Positions 39,095-47,414 of a stretch of 64,000 nucleotides of DNA are shown in pieces (the first letter of the stretch is position 1; each line of letters starts with the position of its first letter). The DNA is from Mycolicibacterium arabiense. GTDB taxonomy: Bacteria; Actinomycetota; Actinomycetes; Mycobacteriales; Mycobacteriaceae. The notes beneath the pieces were generated by a model. The model saw only the letters and a program-made list of their open reading frames with translations, did not search any database and was not told the DNA's origin. A program made the position numbers and the translations under genes. The stretch spans positions 2,356,001 through 2,420,000 of the forward strand of contig NZ_AP022593.1 in the NCBI RefSeq assembly GCF_010731815.2. Direction: 5' to 3'.

Positions 39095-39130
39095 GGCGTT
39101 GGGGAAGTGTTCGCCGACTTCCCCAACGCC
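39095..39130. terminator. Strong hairpin between convergent methyltransferase and sppA units
   Basis: GGCGTTGGGGAAGT and ACTTCCCCAACGCC form a perfect 14-bp stem with an 8-base loop, starting 13 bases after the methyltransferase stop. No T-run follows, so termination may be U-tract-independent, as often suggested for mycobacteria. Confidence 0.6.
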
Positions 39131-39138
39131 GCCCGCCT

Positions 39139-39188
39139 CGCCACCCCCCAGTGGCGGACGGACTGCCTGCCACCCCCCAGTGGTAGGC
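39139..39188. repeat. Two 14-bp direct repeats, each forming a hairpin
   Basis: CCACCCCCCAGTGG occurs at 39141-39154 and 39170-39183 with a 29-base period. Each copy folds with its flanks: CGCCAC/GTGGCG (39139-39156) and GCCTGCCAC/GTGGTAGGC (39165-39188), both with a CCCCCA loop. They lie in the convergent intergenic region after the strong hairpin. A further GGGAAA/TTTCCC inverted repeat sits at 39303-39321 beside the sppA stop. Confidence 0.6.
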
Positions 39189-39351
39189 CAAGCACCGCAC
39201 ACACCGAATCCTCGGCGCTTCGACTCGTCGTGGCGTCCGTCCCCCGGCGGCAGCCCGACTCGCAAGGACGACGCTACTCACGACCCACCCCCGATGAATC
39301 GGGGGAAACCCTAGATTTCCCAGAAATGGGCTTCCAGGGTCCGTGGCACCC

Positions 39352-41124
39352 CTAGAACCGGAAATCGCCCAACCACAGCGCGGTCGCCCCGGTGAACGAC
39401 CGCTCGGTGTGGGCCACCGCTCCGGCGACCGACCGGCCGAGCAGCGCGCCCAGTGCGTCGGGCAGCGACGCCGCGGCCGGTTGTGAGGACGCCTTCGGCC
39501 TGAGCATCTCCAGGAACGACGAGCCAGGCAGGTTCACCACCTTGACGTCGGTGTCGGCGTCGATGCCGGCCAGCGTCTTGGCGCGGTCGATGGCGGTGCG
39601 CAGCCCACCCAGCTCGTCGACCAGTCCACGTTCCTTGGCGTCGGCGCCGGTCCACACCCGGCCACGCGCGACCTCGTGCACCTCCTCGACGGACATCCCG
39701 CGGCCGTGAGCGACGCGTTCGACGAAGTCGGTGTAGAACAGATCGGCTTCGGCCTCGACGTGGGCCTGCTGCTCGTCGGTGAAGGGGGCGTTCGGCGACC
39801 AGGCGTCGGCGTTGGCGTTGGTGCGCACGGCGTCAGACCCGACGCCGAGGCGCCGCTTGAGGTCACGCGCCACGAGCTTGCCGGTGACCACGCCGATGGA
39901 TCCGGTGATGGTGCCGGGGTTCGCCACGATCGCGTCGGCGGCCATCGACACGTAGTAGCCACCGGATGCGGCGACCCCACCCATGGACGCGACGACGGGC
40001 TTGCCCGCCTCGCGCAACCGGGTCACCTCACGCCACACGGTCTCCGACCCGGTCACGGCGCCGCCGGGGCTGTCGACGCGCAGCACGACCGCGGACACGG
40101 AGTCGTCGGCGGAGGCCTCGCGCAGTGCGGCGGCGATCGTGTCTCCGCCCGCGCTGGAGGTGCCCAGCGGGGACAGCTGAGGTCCGCCGCGGCCGCTGAC
40201 GATCGGCCCGTGCAGCGTCACCACGGCGATGGTGGGCTTGGCCTTCCGGCCGGGGACTGATGGCCCCGCGGGTCCGTGCGCGCGGGCGTAGCGCGACAGG
40301 AACAGGCGCGGCGGTGCGTCCGGGCCGTCGGCGTGGGCGGATTCCGGTCCGTCGCCCGCCAATTCACCGATGCGGGCGTAGGCCTCGTCGCGGAAGCCGA
40401 CGCGGTCGACGAGTCGTCCGGCGACGGCGGCGTCGCGCAGCAGCGGAGCCTTGTCCGCGAGCGCGTCGACGTCGGCCGCGCTCAGGTGCCGGGATTCGGC
40501 GACCGCGGCGAGGACCTGGCCGTGCAGGCTCTCCACGAGGCGGGTGTCGGCTTCGCGGTGCGCCTCGGTGTACTCGCTGTGGGTGAAGAGGTTGGCGGCC
40601 GACTTGTACTCGCCGCGGGCCACGAACTGCGCCTGCACGCCTGCCTTGTCGAGCGCGTCGCGCAGGAACAGGGCGTTGGTGGCGAAGCCGATCAGGCCCA
40701 CCGTGCCCGATGGCTGCATCCACACCTCGTGGAACGCCGACGCCAGGTAGTACGACATCGTTCCCGGGTAGGTCTCCGCCCACGCGACCGACGGCTTCAC
40801 CTCGGTGAACGCGGCGATGGCCTCGCGCAGCTCCTGCACGGGTCCGGGTGCGGCGGCGACGACCTGCACCCTGGCGATCAGCCCGGCGACGCGGCGGTCC
40901 TCGGCGGCGCGGTGAATGGCGGCGATCGCCTCGCGCAGCAGGAGGGGGCGGCCGCCCGAGAGCAGCGCCATGGGGTCGAAGCCACCGGTCTCGTTCGGCA
41001 CGCTCTGCAGGTCGAGTTCGAGGACGCAGCCGTTGGGCACGCCGTGGTGTCGGGCGGTGTCGACCTTGCGCGCGAGCGCTCGGATTTCGTCGGTGCCCGG
41101 AACGCCGGACAGGAGGCTGAACAT
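39352..41124 (-). CDS. sppA: Signal peptide peptidase SppA, 67-kDa type
   Basis: 590 residues, two tandem SppA domains. The catalytic Lys174 (RGEYKSAAN) is in the N-terminal domain and Ser387 (GGVAASGGYYVSMAAD) in the C-terminal one, as in E. coli SppA. It cleaves leftover signal peptides in the membrane. No obvious N-terminal membrane helix is seen. M. tuberculosis has sppA (Rv0724) directly after rplO, as here. A terminator separates it from rplO. Confidence 0.93.
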   Translation of the reverse strand: MFSLLSGVPGTDEIRALARKVDTARHHGVPNGCVLELDLQSVPNETGGFDPMALLSGGRPLLLREAIAAIHRAAEDRRVAGLIARVQVVAAAPGPVQELREAIAAFTEVKPSVAWAETYPGTMSYYLASAFHEVWMQPSGTVGLIGFATNALFLRDALDKAGVQAQFVARGEYKSAANLFTHSEYTEAHREADTRLVESLHGQVLAAVAESRHLSAADVDALADKAPLLRDAAVAGRLVDRVGFRDEAYARIGELAGDGPESAHADGPDAPPRLFLSRYARAHGPAGPSVPGRKAKPTIAVVTLHGPIVSGRGGPQLSPLGTSSAGGDTIAAALREASADDSVSAVVLRVDSPGGAVTGSETVWREVTRLREAGKPVVASMGGVAASGGYYVSMAADAIVANPGTITGSIGVVTGKLVARDLKRRLGVGSDAVRTNANADAWSPNAPFTDEQQAHVEAEADLFYTDFVERVAHGRGMSVEEVHEVARGRVWTGADAKERGLVDELGGLRTAIDRAKTLAGIDADTDVKVVNLPGSSFLEMLRPKASSQPAAASLPDALGALLGRSVAGAVAHTERSFTGATALWLGDFRF

Positions 41125-41182
41125 GGTTCGAGCCTACCGACGACCCCGATCAGCCCGGCGTGACGATCCGGGCGCCCAAACG

Positions 41183-41213
41183 AAAGAACCCCCGCCATGG
41201 GCGGGGGTTCTTT
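41183..41213 (-). terminator. Rho-independent terminator after rplO
   Basis: AAAGAACCCCCGCC and GGCGGGGGTTCTTT form a perfect 14-bp stem with a three-base loop; on the minus strand the T-rich end follows. Located 21 bases past the rplO stop and before sppA, it should end the spc-block transcript. Confidence 0.85.
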
Positions 41214-41233
41214 GCGTGTGCGGTGAGTCGAGG

Positions 41234-41674
41234 CTAGACCTCGGTCGCCGATCCGCCTGCGGCGGTGATCTTGTCGCGGGCGCTTCCACTGAACTTGTGC
41301 GCGGTGACGTTCACGTTGACCGACAGCTTGCCGTCGCCCAACACCTTCACCAGGGTGTTCTTGCGCACTGCGCCGGCGGCGACCAGTTCGTCGATGCCGA
41401 CGGTGCCACCCTGCGGGAACAGCCGGTTGATGTCACCGACGTTGACGACCTGGTACTCGGTGCGGAAGCGGTTGCGGAAGCCCTTGAGCTTCGGCAGCCG
41501 CATGTGGATCGGCATCTGGCCACCCTCGAAGCCCACGGGGACGTTCTTGCGGGCCCCGGTGCCCTTGGTGCCGCGGCCTGCGGTCTTGCCCTTCGAGCCC
41601 TCACCACGACCCACGCGGGTCTTGGCGGTCTTCGACCCGGGGGCGGGCTTCAGATCGTGCAGCTTGATGGTCAT
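41234..41674 (-). CDS. rplO: 50S ribosomal protein L15
   Basis: 146 residues: [20 protein letters not shown], the glycine-rich [20 protein letters not shown] and the C-terminal [18 protein letters not shown]. Last ribosomal gene of this block; starts with ATGA overlap on rpmD. Confidence 0.97.
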   Translation of the reverse strand: MTIKLHDLKPAPGSKTAKTRVGRGEGSKGKTAGRGTKGTGARKNVPVGFEGGQMPIHMRLPKLKGFRNRFRTEYQVVNVGDINRLFPQGGTVGIDELVAAGAVRKNTLVKVLGDGKLSVNVNVTAHKFSGSARDKITAAGGSATEV

Positions 41675-41865
41675 TTCTTCGCGTCCTCCACTGCCTCGAC
41701 GTCGACGAGGTGGTTCACGACGGCCAGCAGGCCGCGCGTCTGCGCGTTGTCCTCGCGGACGACGGACTGGCGGATCTTCCGCAGTCCGAGGCTCCGCAGG
41801 CTTTCGCGCTGCTTCCAGCGAGCACCGACGGTGCCACGCACCTGGGTGATCTTCAGTTCAGCCAT
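41671..41865 (-). CDS. rpmD: 50S ribosomal protein L30
   Basis: 64 residues: [20 protein letters not shown], then [19 protein letters not shown]. Normal uL30. Two-base gap from rpsE; overlaps rplO by four. Confidence 0.96.
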   Translation of the reverse strand: MAELKITQVRGTVGARWKQRESLRSLGLRKIRQSVVREDNAQTRGLLAVVNHLVDVEAVEDAKK

Positions 41866-41867
41866 GA

Positions 41868-42542
41868 CTATGCGCTTCCTTCACGTGCAGCCGATGCTGC
41901 AACCGCGTCCGCCTCGCGGCGGGCCTTGAGCATGCCCGCAGGCGCGACGTCCTCGATGGACAGTCCGCGTCGGGCTGCGACCTCTTCGGGCCGCTGGATC
42001 ATCTTCAGCGCGGCGACGGTGGCGTGCACCACGTTGATCGCGTTGTCGCTACCGAGCGACTTGGCCAGGATGTCGTGCACGCCTGCGCACTCCAGCACGG
42101 CACGCACGGCGCCACCGGCGATCACACCGGTACCGGGGCTGGCCGGACGGAGCATCACGACGCCCGCGGCGGCCTCACCCTGCACCGGGTGGACGATCGT
42201 CCCGCCGATCAGCGGCACGCGGAAGAAACCCTTTCGAGCTTCCTCGACGCCCTTGGCGATGGCGGCGGGAACTTCCTTGGCCTTGCCGTAGCCGACACCG
42301 ACCATGCCCTTGCCGTCGCCGACGATGACCAGCGCGGTGAAGCTGAAGCGCCGACCACCCTTGACCACCTTGGACACGCGGTTGATCGCGACGACGCGCT
42401 CGAGGTATTGGCTCTTCTCGCCGCCGTCACGTCCACCACGGCCACCGCGGTCGTCACGACGACCACGGTTGTCGCCACGTCCGCCGCCGCGGTTGTCCGA
42501 AGTATTGCCGGGCCCGCCGGCACCAGTTGCCTGCTCGGCCAT
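41868..42542 (-). CDS. rpsE: 30S ribosomal protein S5
   Basis: 224 residues. A glycine/arginine/aspartate-rich N-terminal extension (about residues 5-40) typical of mycobacterial uS5 precedes the core ([40 protein letters not shown]). I use the ATG at 42542 (MAEQ), as in M. tuberculosis; an ATG sits immediately upstream at 42545 and GGAAGG fits either. The frame is open to 42650 inside rplR. Confidence 0.96.
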   Translation of the reverse strand: MAEQATGAGGPGNTSDNRGGGRGDNRGRRDDRGGRGGRDGGEKSQYLERVVAINRVSKVVKGGRRFSFTALVIVGDGKGMVGVGYGKAKEVPAAIAKGVEEARKGFFRVPLIGGTIVHPVQGEAAAGVVMLRPASPGTGVIAGGAVRAVLECAGVHDILAKSLGSDNAINVVHATVAALKMIQRPEEVAARRGLSIEDVAPAGMLKARREADAVAASAAREGSA

Positions 42543-42579
42543 CATGCAGTCCTTCCAATAATCTTCGCGAAGCTGTGCA

Positions 42580-42993
42580 TCAGAACTTGAGCCCGCCTTC
42601 CCGCGCGGCGTCGGCCAGCGCAGCGATGCGGCCTCCGTAGGAGTACCCACCGCGGTCGAAGACCACCGTGTCGATGCCGGCGGCCTTGGCGCGCTCGGCG
42701 ATCAGCTGTCCGACGCGAACGCTGTGCGCCTTCTTGTCGCCGTCGACCGCACGCACGTCGGCCTCGATGGACGACGCAGCTGCGAGCGTGATGCCCTGCT
42801 GGTCGTCGACGAGCTGCACGTGGATGTGCCGCGCCGAGCGGTTGACCACCAGGCGAGGCATCTGTGCGGTGCCTGCGACCTTCTTGCGCAGCCGGGCGTG
42901 CCTGCGCAGGCGTGCCACGCGACGCGTCTCGGAGATGTTCTGGCCGACGGGCTTCCGCTTCGCGGTCGCCTGGCTTCCTTGAGTAGCGGGCAT
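42580..42993 (-). CDS. rplR: 50S ribosomal protein L18
   Basis: 137 residues with basic N terminus ([20 protein letters not shown]) and the uL18 core ([39 protein letters not shown]). Two bases from rplF. Binds 5S rRNA. Confidence 0.97.
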   Translation of the reverse strand: MPATQGSQATAKRKPVGQNISETRRVARLRRHARLRKKVAGTAQMPRLVVNRSARHIHVQLVDDQQGITLAAASSIEADVRAVDGDKKAHSVRVGQLIAERAKAAGIDTVVFDRGGYSYGGRIAALADAAREGGLKF

Positions 42994-42995
42994 TT

Positions 42996-43535
42996 CTACT
43001 TACCTGTCTTTCCGACCTTGCGGCGGATCTGCTCGCCTTGGTAGCGAACGCCCTTGCCCTTGTACGGGTCCGGGCGGCGCAGGCGACGAATGTTCGCCGA
43101 GATCTGACCGACCTGCTGCTTGTCGATTCCGGTGATCGAGAACTTGGTGGGCGTCTCCACCGCGAAGGTGATGCCTTCGGGGGCGGTGATCACCACGGGG
43201 TGGCTGTACCCGAGCGCGAACTCGAGGCTGTTGCCCTTGAGCGCGACGCGGTAGCCGACACCGAAGATCTCCATCTTCGTGGTGTAGCCCTCGGTCACGC
43301 CGGTGATGAGGTTGGCCACCAGGGTGCGCGACAGCCCGTGCAGCGAGCGGCTACGCCGCTCGTCGTCGGGACGCGCAACCACGATGGCGCCATCGTCGTT
43401 GCGGGACACGGAGATCGGCTCGGCGACTTCGAGTGCCAAGGTGCCCTTGGGACCCTTCACCGAGACGTTCTGACCGTCGATCGTTACGTCGACCCCGGAT
43501 GGAACCAGGACCGGCTGCTTTCCAATGCGCGACAT
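42996..43535 (-). CDS. rplF: 50S ribosomal protein L6
   Basis: 179 residues from the ATG at 43535 ([20 protein letters not shown]) to RRKVGKTGK; the C-terminal [14 protein letters not shown] motif is diagnostic. The longer open frame to 43739 is antisense noise over rpsH. Confidence 0.97.
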   Translation of the reverse strand: MSRIGKQPVLVPSGVDVTIDGQNVSVKGPKGTLALEVAEPISVSRNDDGAIVVARPDDERRSRSLHGLSRTLVANLITGVTEGYTTKMEIFGVGYRVALKGNSLEFALGYSHPVVITAPEGITFAVETPTKFSITGIDKQQVGQISANIRRLRRPDPYKGKGVRYQGEQIRRKVGKTGK

Positions 43536-43548
43536 GTTTGTCTCTCCC

Positions 43549-43947
43549 CTACCAGACGTAAGCGAGGACTTCGCCGCCCACGCCCTGTCGTGCTGCCTGG
43601 CGGTCGGTGAGCAGACCCGAGGACGTGGAGATGATCGCCACGCCCAGGCCTCCCAGCACCCGCGGCAGGTTGGTGGACTTCGCGTAGACGCGCAGACCGG
43701 GCTTGGACACCCGGCGCAGTCCCGCGATGCTGCGTTCACGGCTAGGGCCGTACTTCAGCTGAACGACGAGGGCCTTGCCCACACGGGCATCCTCGGTGTG
43801 GAAATCGGTGATGTAACCCTCCGACTTCAAGATCTCGGCGATGTTCACCTTGATCTTGCTGTGGGGCAGGGTCACCTCATCGTGATACGCCGAGTTGGCG
43901 TTGCGCAGACGCGTCAAGAAGTCTGCAATCGGGTCAGTCATCGTCAT
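43549..43947 (-). CDS. rpsH: 30S ribosomal protein S8
   Basis: 132 residues: [20 protein letters not shown] at the start, [20 protein letters not shown] near the end, as in M. tuberculosis S8. Gap of about 150 bases to rpsN upstream. Confidence 0.97.
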   Translation of the reverse strand: MTMTDPIADFLTRLRNANSAYHDEVTLPHSKIKVNIAEILKSEGYITDFHTEDARVGKALVVQLKYGPSRERSIAGLRRVSKPGLRVYAKSTNLPRVLGGLGVAIISTSSGLLTDRQAARQGVGGEVLAYVW

Positions 43948-44098
43948 GACAACCGGCTCACCTTCCTCGCGGCGGTTCCCTCAGTGGTATCTGTGGGGCC
44001 TACCGCAATGCTGTTCTAAGTGGTCTCTTGGCCTGTGTGCTCGCGCGGGGCGCGGGCTCTCGTCGCTGCTCGAACTGGTCGTCCGAGCGGTCGTGGTG

Positions 44099-44284
44099 TT
44101 ACCAGCTGGACTTCTGCACGCCCGGCAGCTCGCCGGCATGTGCCATCTCCCGCAAGCAGATTCGGCACAGGCCGAACTTGCGGAACACCGCGTGCGGGCG
44201 ACCGCAGCGGTTGCAGCGGGTGTAGCCGCGCACCTTGAACTTCGGCTTCTTGTTGGCCTTGATGACCAGCGCCTTCTTTGCCAT
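44099..44284 (-). CDS. rpsN: 30S ribosomal protein S14, type Z (zinc-binding)
   Basis: 61 residues: [20 protein letters not shown], then RCNRCGRP and [11 protein letters not shown], whose two CxxC pairs bind zinc. This is the short type-Z uS14. Two bases separate it from rplE. Confidence 0.97.
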   Translation of the reverse strand: MAKKALVIKANKKPKFKVRGYTRCNRCGRPHAVFRKFGLCRICLREMAHAGELPGVQKSSW

Positions 44285-44286
44285 GC

Positions 44287-44859
44287 TCAGTTCTCCTTGA
44301 ACGGGAAGCCGAGCGCACGCAGCAGCGCGCGGCCTTCGTCGTCGGTCGTCGCCGAGGTGACGACGGTGATGTCCATGCCACGGGGGCGGTCGATGCTGTC
44401 GACGTCGATCTCGTGGAACACCGACTGCTCGTTGAGCCCGAAGGTGTAGTTGCCGTTGCCGTCGAACTGCTTGGGCGACAGGCCGCGGAAGTCGCGGATA
44501 CGCGGGAGGGCGATCGACACCAGGCGGTCGAGGAACTCCCACATGCGGTCGTTGCGCAGCGTGACGCGGGCGCCGATCGGCATGCCCTCGCGCAGCTTGA
44601 ACTGTGCGATGGACTTGCGGGCCTTGCGGATCTCCGGCTTCTGGCCGGTGATCAGCGCGAGGTCGTTGACCGCGCCGTTGATCAGCTTCGCGTCACGGGC
44701 GGCGTCGCCGACGCCCATGTTGACGATGACCTTGACCACGCCGGGGATCTGCATGACGTTGGCGTACTCGAACTCCTTGTTGAGGGAGTCCTTGATCTCG
44801 TCGCGGTAGCGCTGCTTGAGCCGCGGGATCGTCTTCTCGGTGGTTTCTGCGGTGGTCAT
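44287..44859 (-). CDS. rplE: 50S ribosomal protein L5
   Basis: 190 residues: [20 protein letters not shown], the [18 protein letters not shown] region and [20 protein letters not shown]. Binds 5S rRNA. Two-base gaps on both sides show tight operon packing. Confidence 0.97.
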   Translation of the reverse strand: MTTAETTEKTIPRLKQRYRDEIKDSLNKEFEYANVMQIPGVVKVIVNMGVGDAARDAKLINGAVNDLALITGQKPEIRKARKSIAQFKLREGMPIGARVTLRNDRMWEFLDRLVSIALPRIRDFRGLSPKQFDGNGNYTFGLNEQSVFHEIDVDSIDRPRGMDITVVTSATTDDEGRALLRALGFPFKEN

Positions 44860-44861
44860 GT

Positions 44862-45179
44862 CTAGATGTCCTTGCCGTTCTTCTTCGACACCCGAACGTT
44901 CTTGCCGGTCTCTTCGTCGCGGCGGTAGCCGATGCGGGTCGGGTTGCCATCGGAGTCGACCACCATCACGTTGCTCACGTGGATGGGGGCTTCCTGGGTG
45001 ACGATGCCGCCCGACGACGCGCCACGCTCATTGCTCGAGACGGCGGTGTGCTTCTTGATTCGGTTGACGCCCTCGACCAAGACCTTCTCGCGGCCGGGGT
45101 AGGCCTCGAGGACCTTGCCCTTCGCGCCCTTGTCCTTGCCCGAGATGACGAGGACCGTGTCGCCCTTGTGCACCTTCAC
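44862..45179 (-). CDS. rplX: 50S ribosomal protein L24
   Basis: 105 residues: [20 protein letters not shown] with the KOW motif and [11 protein letters not shown]. Directly abuts rplN. Confidence 0.97.
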   Translation of the reverse strand: MKVHKGDTVLVISGKDKGAKGKVLEAYPGREKVLVEGVNRIKKHTAVSSNERGASSGGIVTQEAPIHVSNVMVVDSDGNPTRIGYRRDEETGKNVRVSKKNGKDI

Positions 45180-45548
45180 TTACAACACCTCCGGAGCCAG
45201 CGAGACGATCTTCATGAAGCGCTTCTCACGCAGTTCGCGCCCGACCGGGCCGAAGATGCGGGTGCCACGCGGATCGTTGTCGGCCTTGATGATCACGGCC
45301 GCATTCTCGTCGAACTTGATGTAACTGCCATCGGCGCGGCGACGCTCCTTGACGGTGCGGACGATGACGGCCTTGACGACGTCGCCCCGCTTGACGTTTC
45401 CGCCCGGGATGGCGTCCTTGACGGTCGCCACGATGACATCGCCGATGCCGGCGTATCGCCGACCCGAGCCACCGAGAACGCGGATGCACAAGATTTCCTT
45501 GGCACCCGTGTTGTCGGCGACCTTCAGCCGGGATTCCTGCTGAATCAC
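45180..45548 (-). CDS. rplN: 50S ribosomal protein L14
   Basis: 122 residues: [20 protein letters not shown] start, [12 protein letters not shown] end. GTG start at 45548 with GAGGAG five bases upstream; the frame opens to 45584 without support. First gene of the block rplN-rplX-rplE-rpsN-rpsH-rplF-rplR-rpsE-rpmD-rplO. Confidence 0.97.
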   Translation of the reverse strand: MIQQESRLKVADNTGAKEILCIRVLGGSGRRYAGIGDVIVATVKDAIPGGNVKRGDVVKAVIVRTVKERRRADGSYIKFDENAAVIIKADNDPRGTRIFGPVGRELREKRFMKIVSLAPEVL

Positions 45549-45695
45549 TCGATCTCCTCGATTTCGATGCACGACGAGCAGCAAAAAACCCTCGGCGTAC
45601 GCGGTCTTCGTTGTCTAAGGGCACGCAGGGCCGTTCATGACGATGAGGATTCACATCTTCGAGAACAGCCGAGGTCTGCCCAAGGCAACCCCTAC

Positions 45696-45724
45696 ATACT
45701 AGGTGAGCACGTCGAATGCACCAA
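45696..45724 (-). promoter_or_regulatory. Candidate promoter of the rplN operon
   Basis: On the minus strand TTGGTG (45719-45724) and TAGTAT (45696-45701) are separated by 17 bases. Predicted start near 45689, giving a leader of about 140 bases. The leader includes GAGGG followed by six T residues (around 45583-45593), which could act in attenuation, but I see no convincing stem. Confidence 0.45.
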
Positions 45725-45838
45725 ATCGCTGCTCGACGCCCACCTGCTACCCCGGCGAGCGTGCGTGTCTGCGGGCGACACGCCGTGCGAAAACCCGACT
45801 CCGCGCACGCTCGACGCCGACGACCCTACCGGGCGCGG

Positions 45839-46723
45839 CTATCCGGACACCACGCAGCGGAAGCCGATGTGTGTGGTCGCGCTGTCCTGGGACTGGGCCG
45901 ATCTCGCGGCGGGACGATACCGGTGGCAGTACTCCGGGGCGCACAGGTGCGAACCGCCCTTGAGCGTCTGGCTGATCGACGGGTCCGGCTCGAGGCTCGG
46001 CGTGCAGCAGCCACGCCCTGCGTCCGGCGCCGCCTGGTGCCGGGCCGAGTACCGCGTCGTCGTCCACTCCCACACGTTGCCGATCATGTCGACCAGGCCG
46101 TACCGGTTCTCCGGGAACGTGCCCACCGGCGACGTGCCGACCCAGCCCGCGGCGCCATCGTTGCGGTACGGGAACCGGCCCTGCCAGGTGTTGGCCATCA
46201 GCGTCCCGCCCGGCATGACGTCGTCGCCCCACGGATAGGTCGTCGTGGCGCCGGCACGCGCGGCGTACTCCCACTCCCCCTCGGTCGGCAGCCTGCGCCC
46301 CGCCCACCGGGCATACGCCGCCGCGTCGGTGTAGGCCACCTGCACCACCGGGTGATCGGCGATCGCGTCGATGCCGCTGTCCCCGCCGAACGGGTGCCGC
46401 CAACTCGCTCCGGGCGCCCAGTCCCACCACAGGCGCCAGTCGCGCAGGTCGACGGGGCCTGGCGTCGGCCGGAAGACTAGGGCGCCGGGCTGCAGGTCCG
46501 CGGCGGCGACGCCCGGGTACAGCGCCGGGTCGAGTTCGCGTTCGGCGACGGTGACGTACCCGGTGTCGGCGACGAACTCGGCGTACTGGGCATTGGTGAC
46601 GGGGTGGCGCTCGATCGCGAAGTCCTCGACGGTCATCGTCCGGACCGGGGCCTCGTCGGGGTAGAAGTCGGCCGAGCCCATCGGGAAGGCGCCGCCGCGC
46701 AGCGGGATCAGGTCGGTCAGCAT
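45839..46723 (-). CDS. Formylglycine-generating enzyme (SUMF1/FGE)
   Basis: 294 residues. FGE oxidises the active-site cysteine of sulfatases to formylglycine. N-terminal GGAFPMGSADFYPDEAPVR, central LPTEGEWEYAARAG, and the catalytic Cys261/Cys266 pair in GGSHLCAPEYCHRYRPAAR, the copper-binding site known in bacterial FGEs. M. tuberculosis Rv0712 has the same place beside rplN. Third gene of the atsA operon and presumably dedicated to that sulfatase. Confidence 0.95.
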   Translation of the reverse strand: MLTDLIPLRGGAFPMGSADFYPDEAPVRTMTVEDFAIERHPVTNAQYAEFVADTGYVTVAERELDPALYPGVAAADLQPGALVFRPTPGPVDLRDWRLWWDWAPGASWRHPFGGDSGIDAIADHPVVQVAYTDAAAYARWAGRRLPTEGEWEYAARAGATTTYPWGDDVMPGGTLMANTWQGRFPYRNDGAAGWVGTSPVGTFPENRYGLVDMIGNVWEWTTTRYSARHQAAPDAGRGCCTPSLEPDPSISQTLKGGSHLCAPEYCHRYRPAARSAQSQDSATTHIGFRCVVSG

Positions 46724-46727
46724 TGGA

Positions 46728-47414
46728 TCACGGCATCCGGACCTCGAAGTCGGCGGTGAGCACGTCGCCCGCGGCGTCGAGACCGTCGACTCCAGACGGC
46801 GCTTCGACGTGCACGCTGACGAGATAGTTCGCGGTGTCGGTCGGTAGGTGGACGAGTCGGTCGCGGAACTCGACGGCCGTCACGGGGATGTCCGACCACG
46901 AGCCCATCAGCTTCTGGCCGCTGTAGGAGCACAGTTCCCCCGGCAGGACGCTGACGGTGCTGACCGCCGACTGCTCCATGATGTCGTCGGCGTAGCCGCG
47001 GAACGCGGCGGCGGGGTCGAGATCGGTGGTCGCGATGGTGACGGTCGCCGTCATGCGATCGGGACCGGTCAGGGTTCCCGCGACGTCGCCCGTGCCGCCC
47101 GCGAAGCTCCAGCCCTCGGGGACGCCGATGACGATCTGCGGTGCCCGGGGATCGTCGACGGTGGCGACGTATCCCACCCGGGGCGCCACCTCGGGGGCGC
47201 AGGCGACGGCTCCCGCGGGCACGGGCGCCCCGGACGTCGGCATGATGCCCGGCTCGGGCTGATTGGCCGGACCCGTCGACGTCCCCGGTGCGGCGGCGGC
47301 CGGCTCGGCCGATCCGTCGGAGACCGGGAGACCGTCGGTGACGCGCACGCACCCCGACACGAGCACCGCCGCCGCACACGCGAGCGTGACGATGCCTGCG
47401 TGCCGGGTCCTCAT
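46728..47414 (-). CDS. Putative lipoprotein between sulfatase and FGE
   Basis: 228 residues. A lipoprotein signal peptide with lipobox VLVSGC (Cys22) is followed by a Pro/Ala/Gly-rich linker and a globular domain from about residue 75 (IVIGVPEGWSFAGGTGDVAG). That part resembles LpqN/LpqT-type mycobacterial lipoproteins, but I do not recognise the family with certainty. Its ATG overlaps the atsA stop (TGATG), and FGE follows 4 bases after its own end, so all three are co-expressed. It may help present or fold the sulfatase, or bind its substrate; this is inference. Confidence 0.75.
   Translation of the reverse strand: MRTRHAGIVTLACAAAVLVSGCVRVTDGLPVSDGSAEPAAAAPGTSTGPANQPEPGIMPTSGAPVPAGAVACAPEVAPRVGYVATVDDPRAPQIVIGVPEGWSFAGGTGDVAGTLTGPDRMTATVTIATTDLDPAAAFRGYADDIMEQSAVSTVSVLPGELCSYSGQKLMGSWSDIPVTAVEFRDRLVHLPTDTANYLVSVHVEAPSGVDGLDAAGDVLTADFEVRMP

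Noticed and set aside
39139..39188. Possible CRISPR-like repeats (two copies of a 14-base unit)
   Set aside because: Only two copies, 15-base spacer, self-complementary, no cas gene; better described as hairpin repeats.
41183..41213. Possible operator reading of the strong inverted repeat after rplO
   Set aside because: A GC-rich 14-bp stem with a 3-base loop and T-rich end right after an operon is a terminator, not a promoter-side element.
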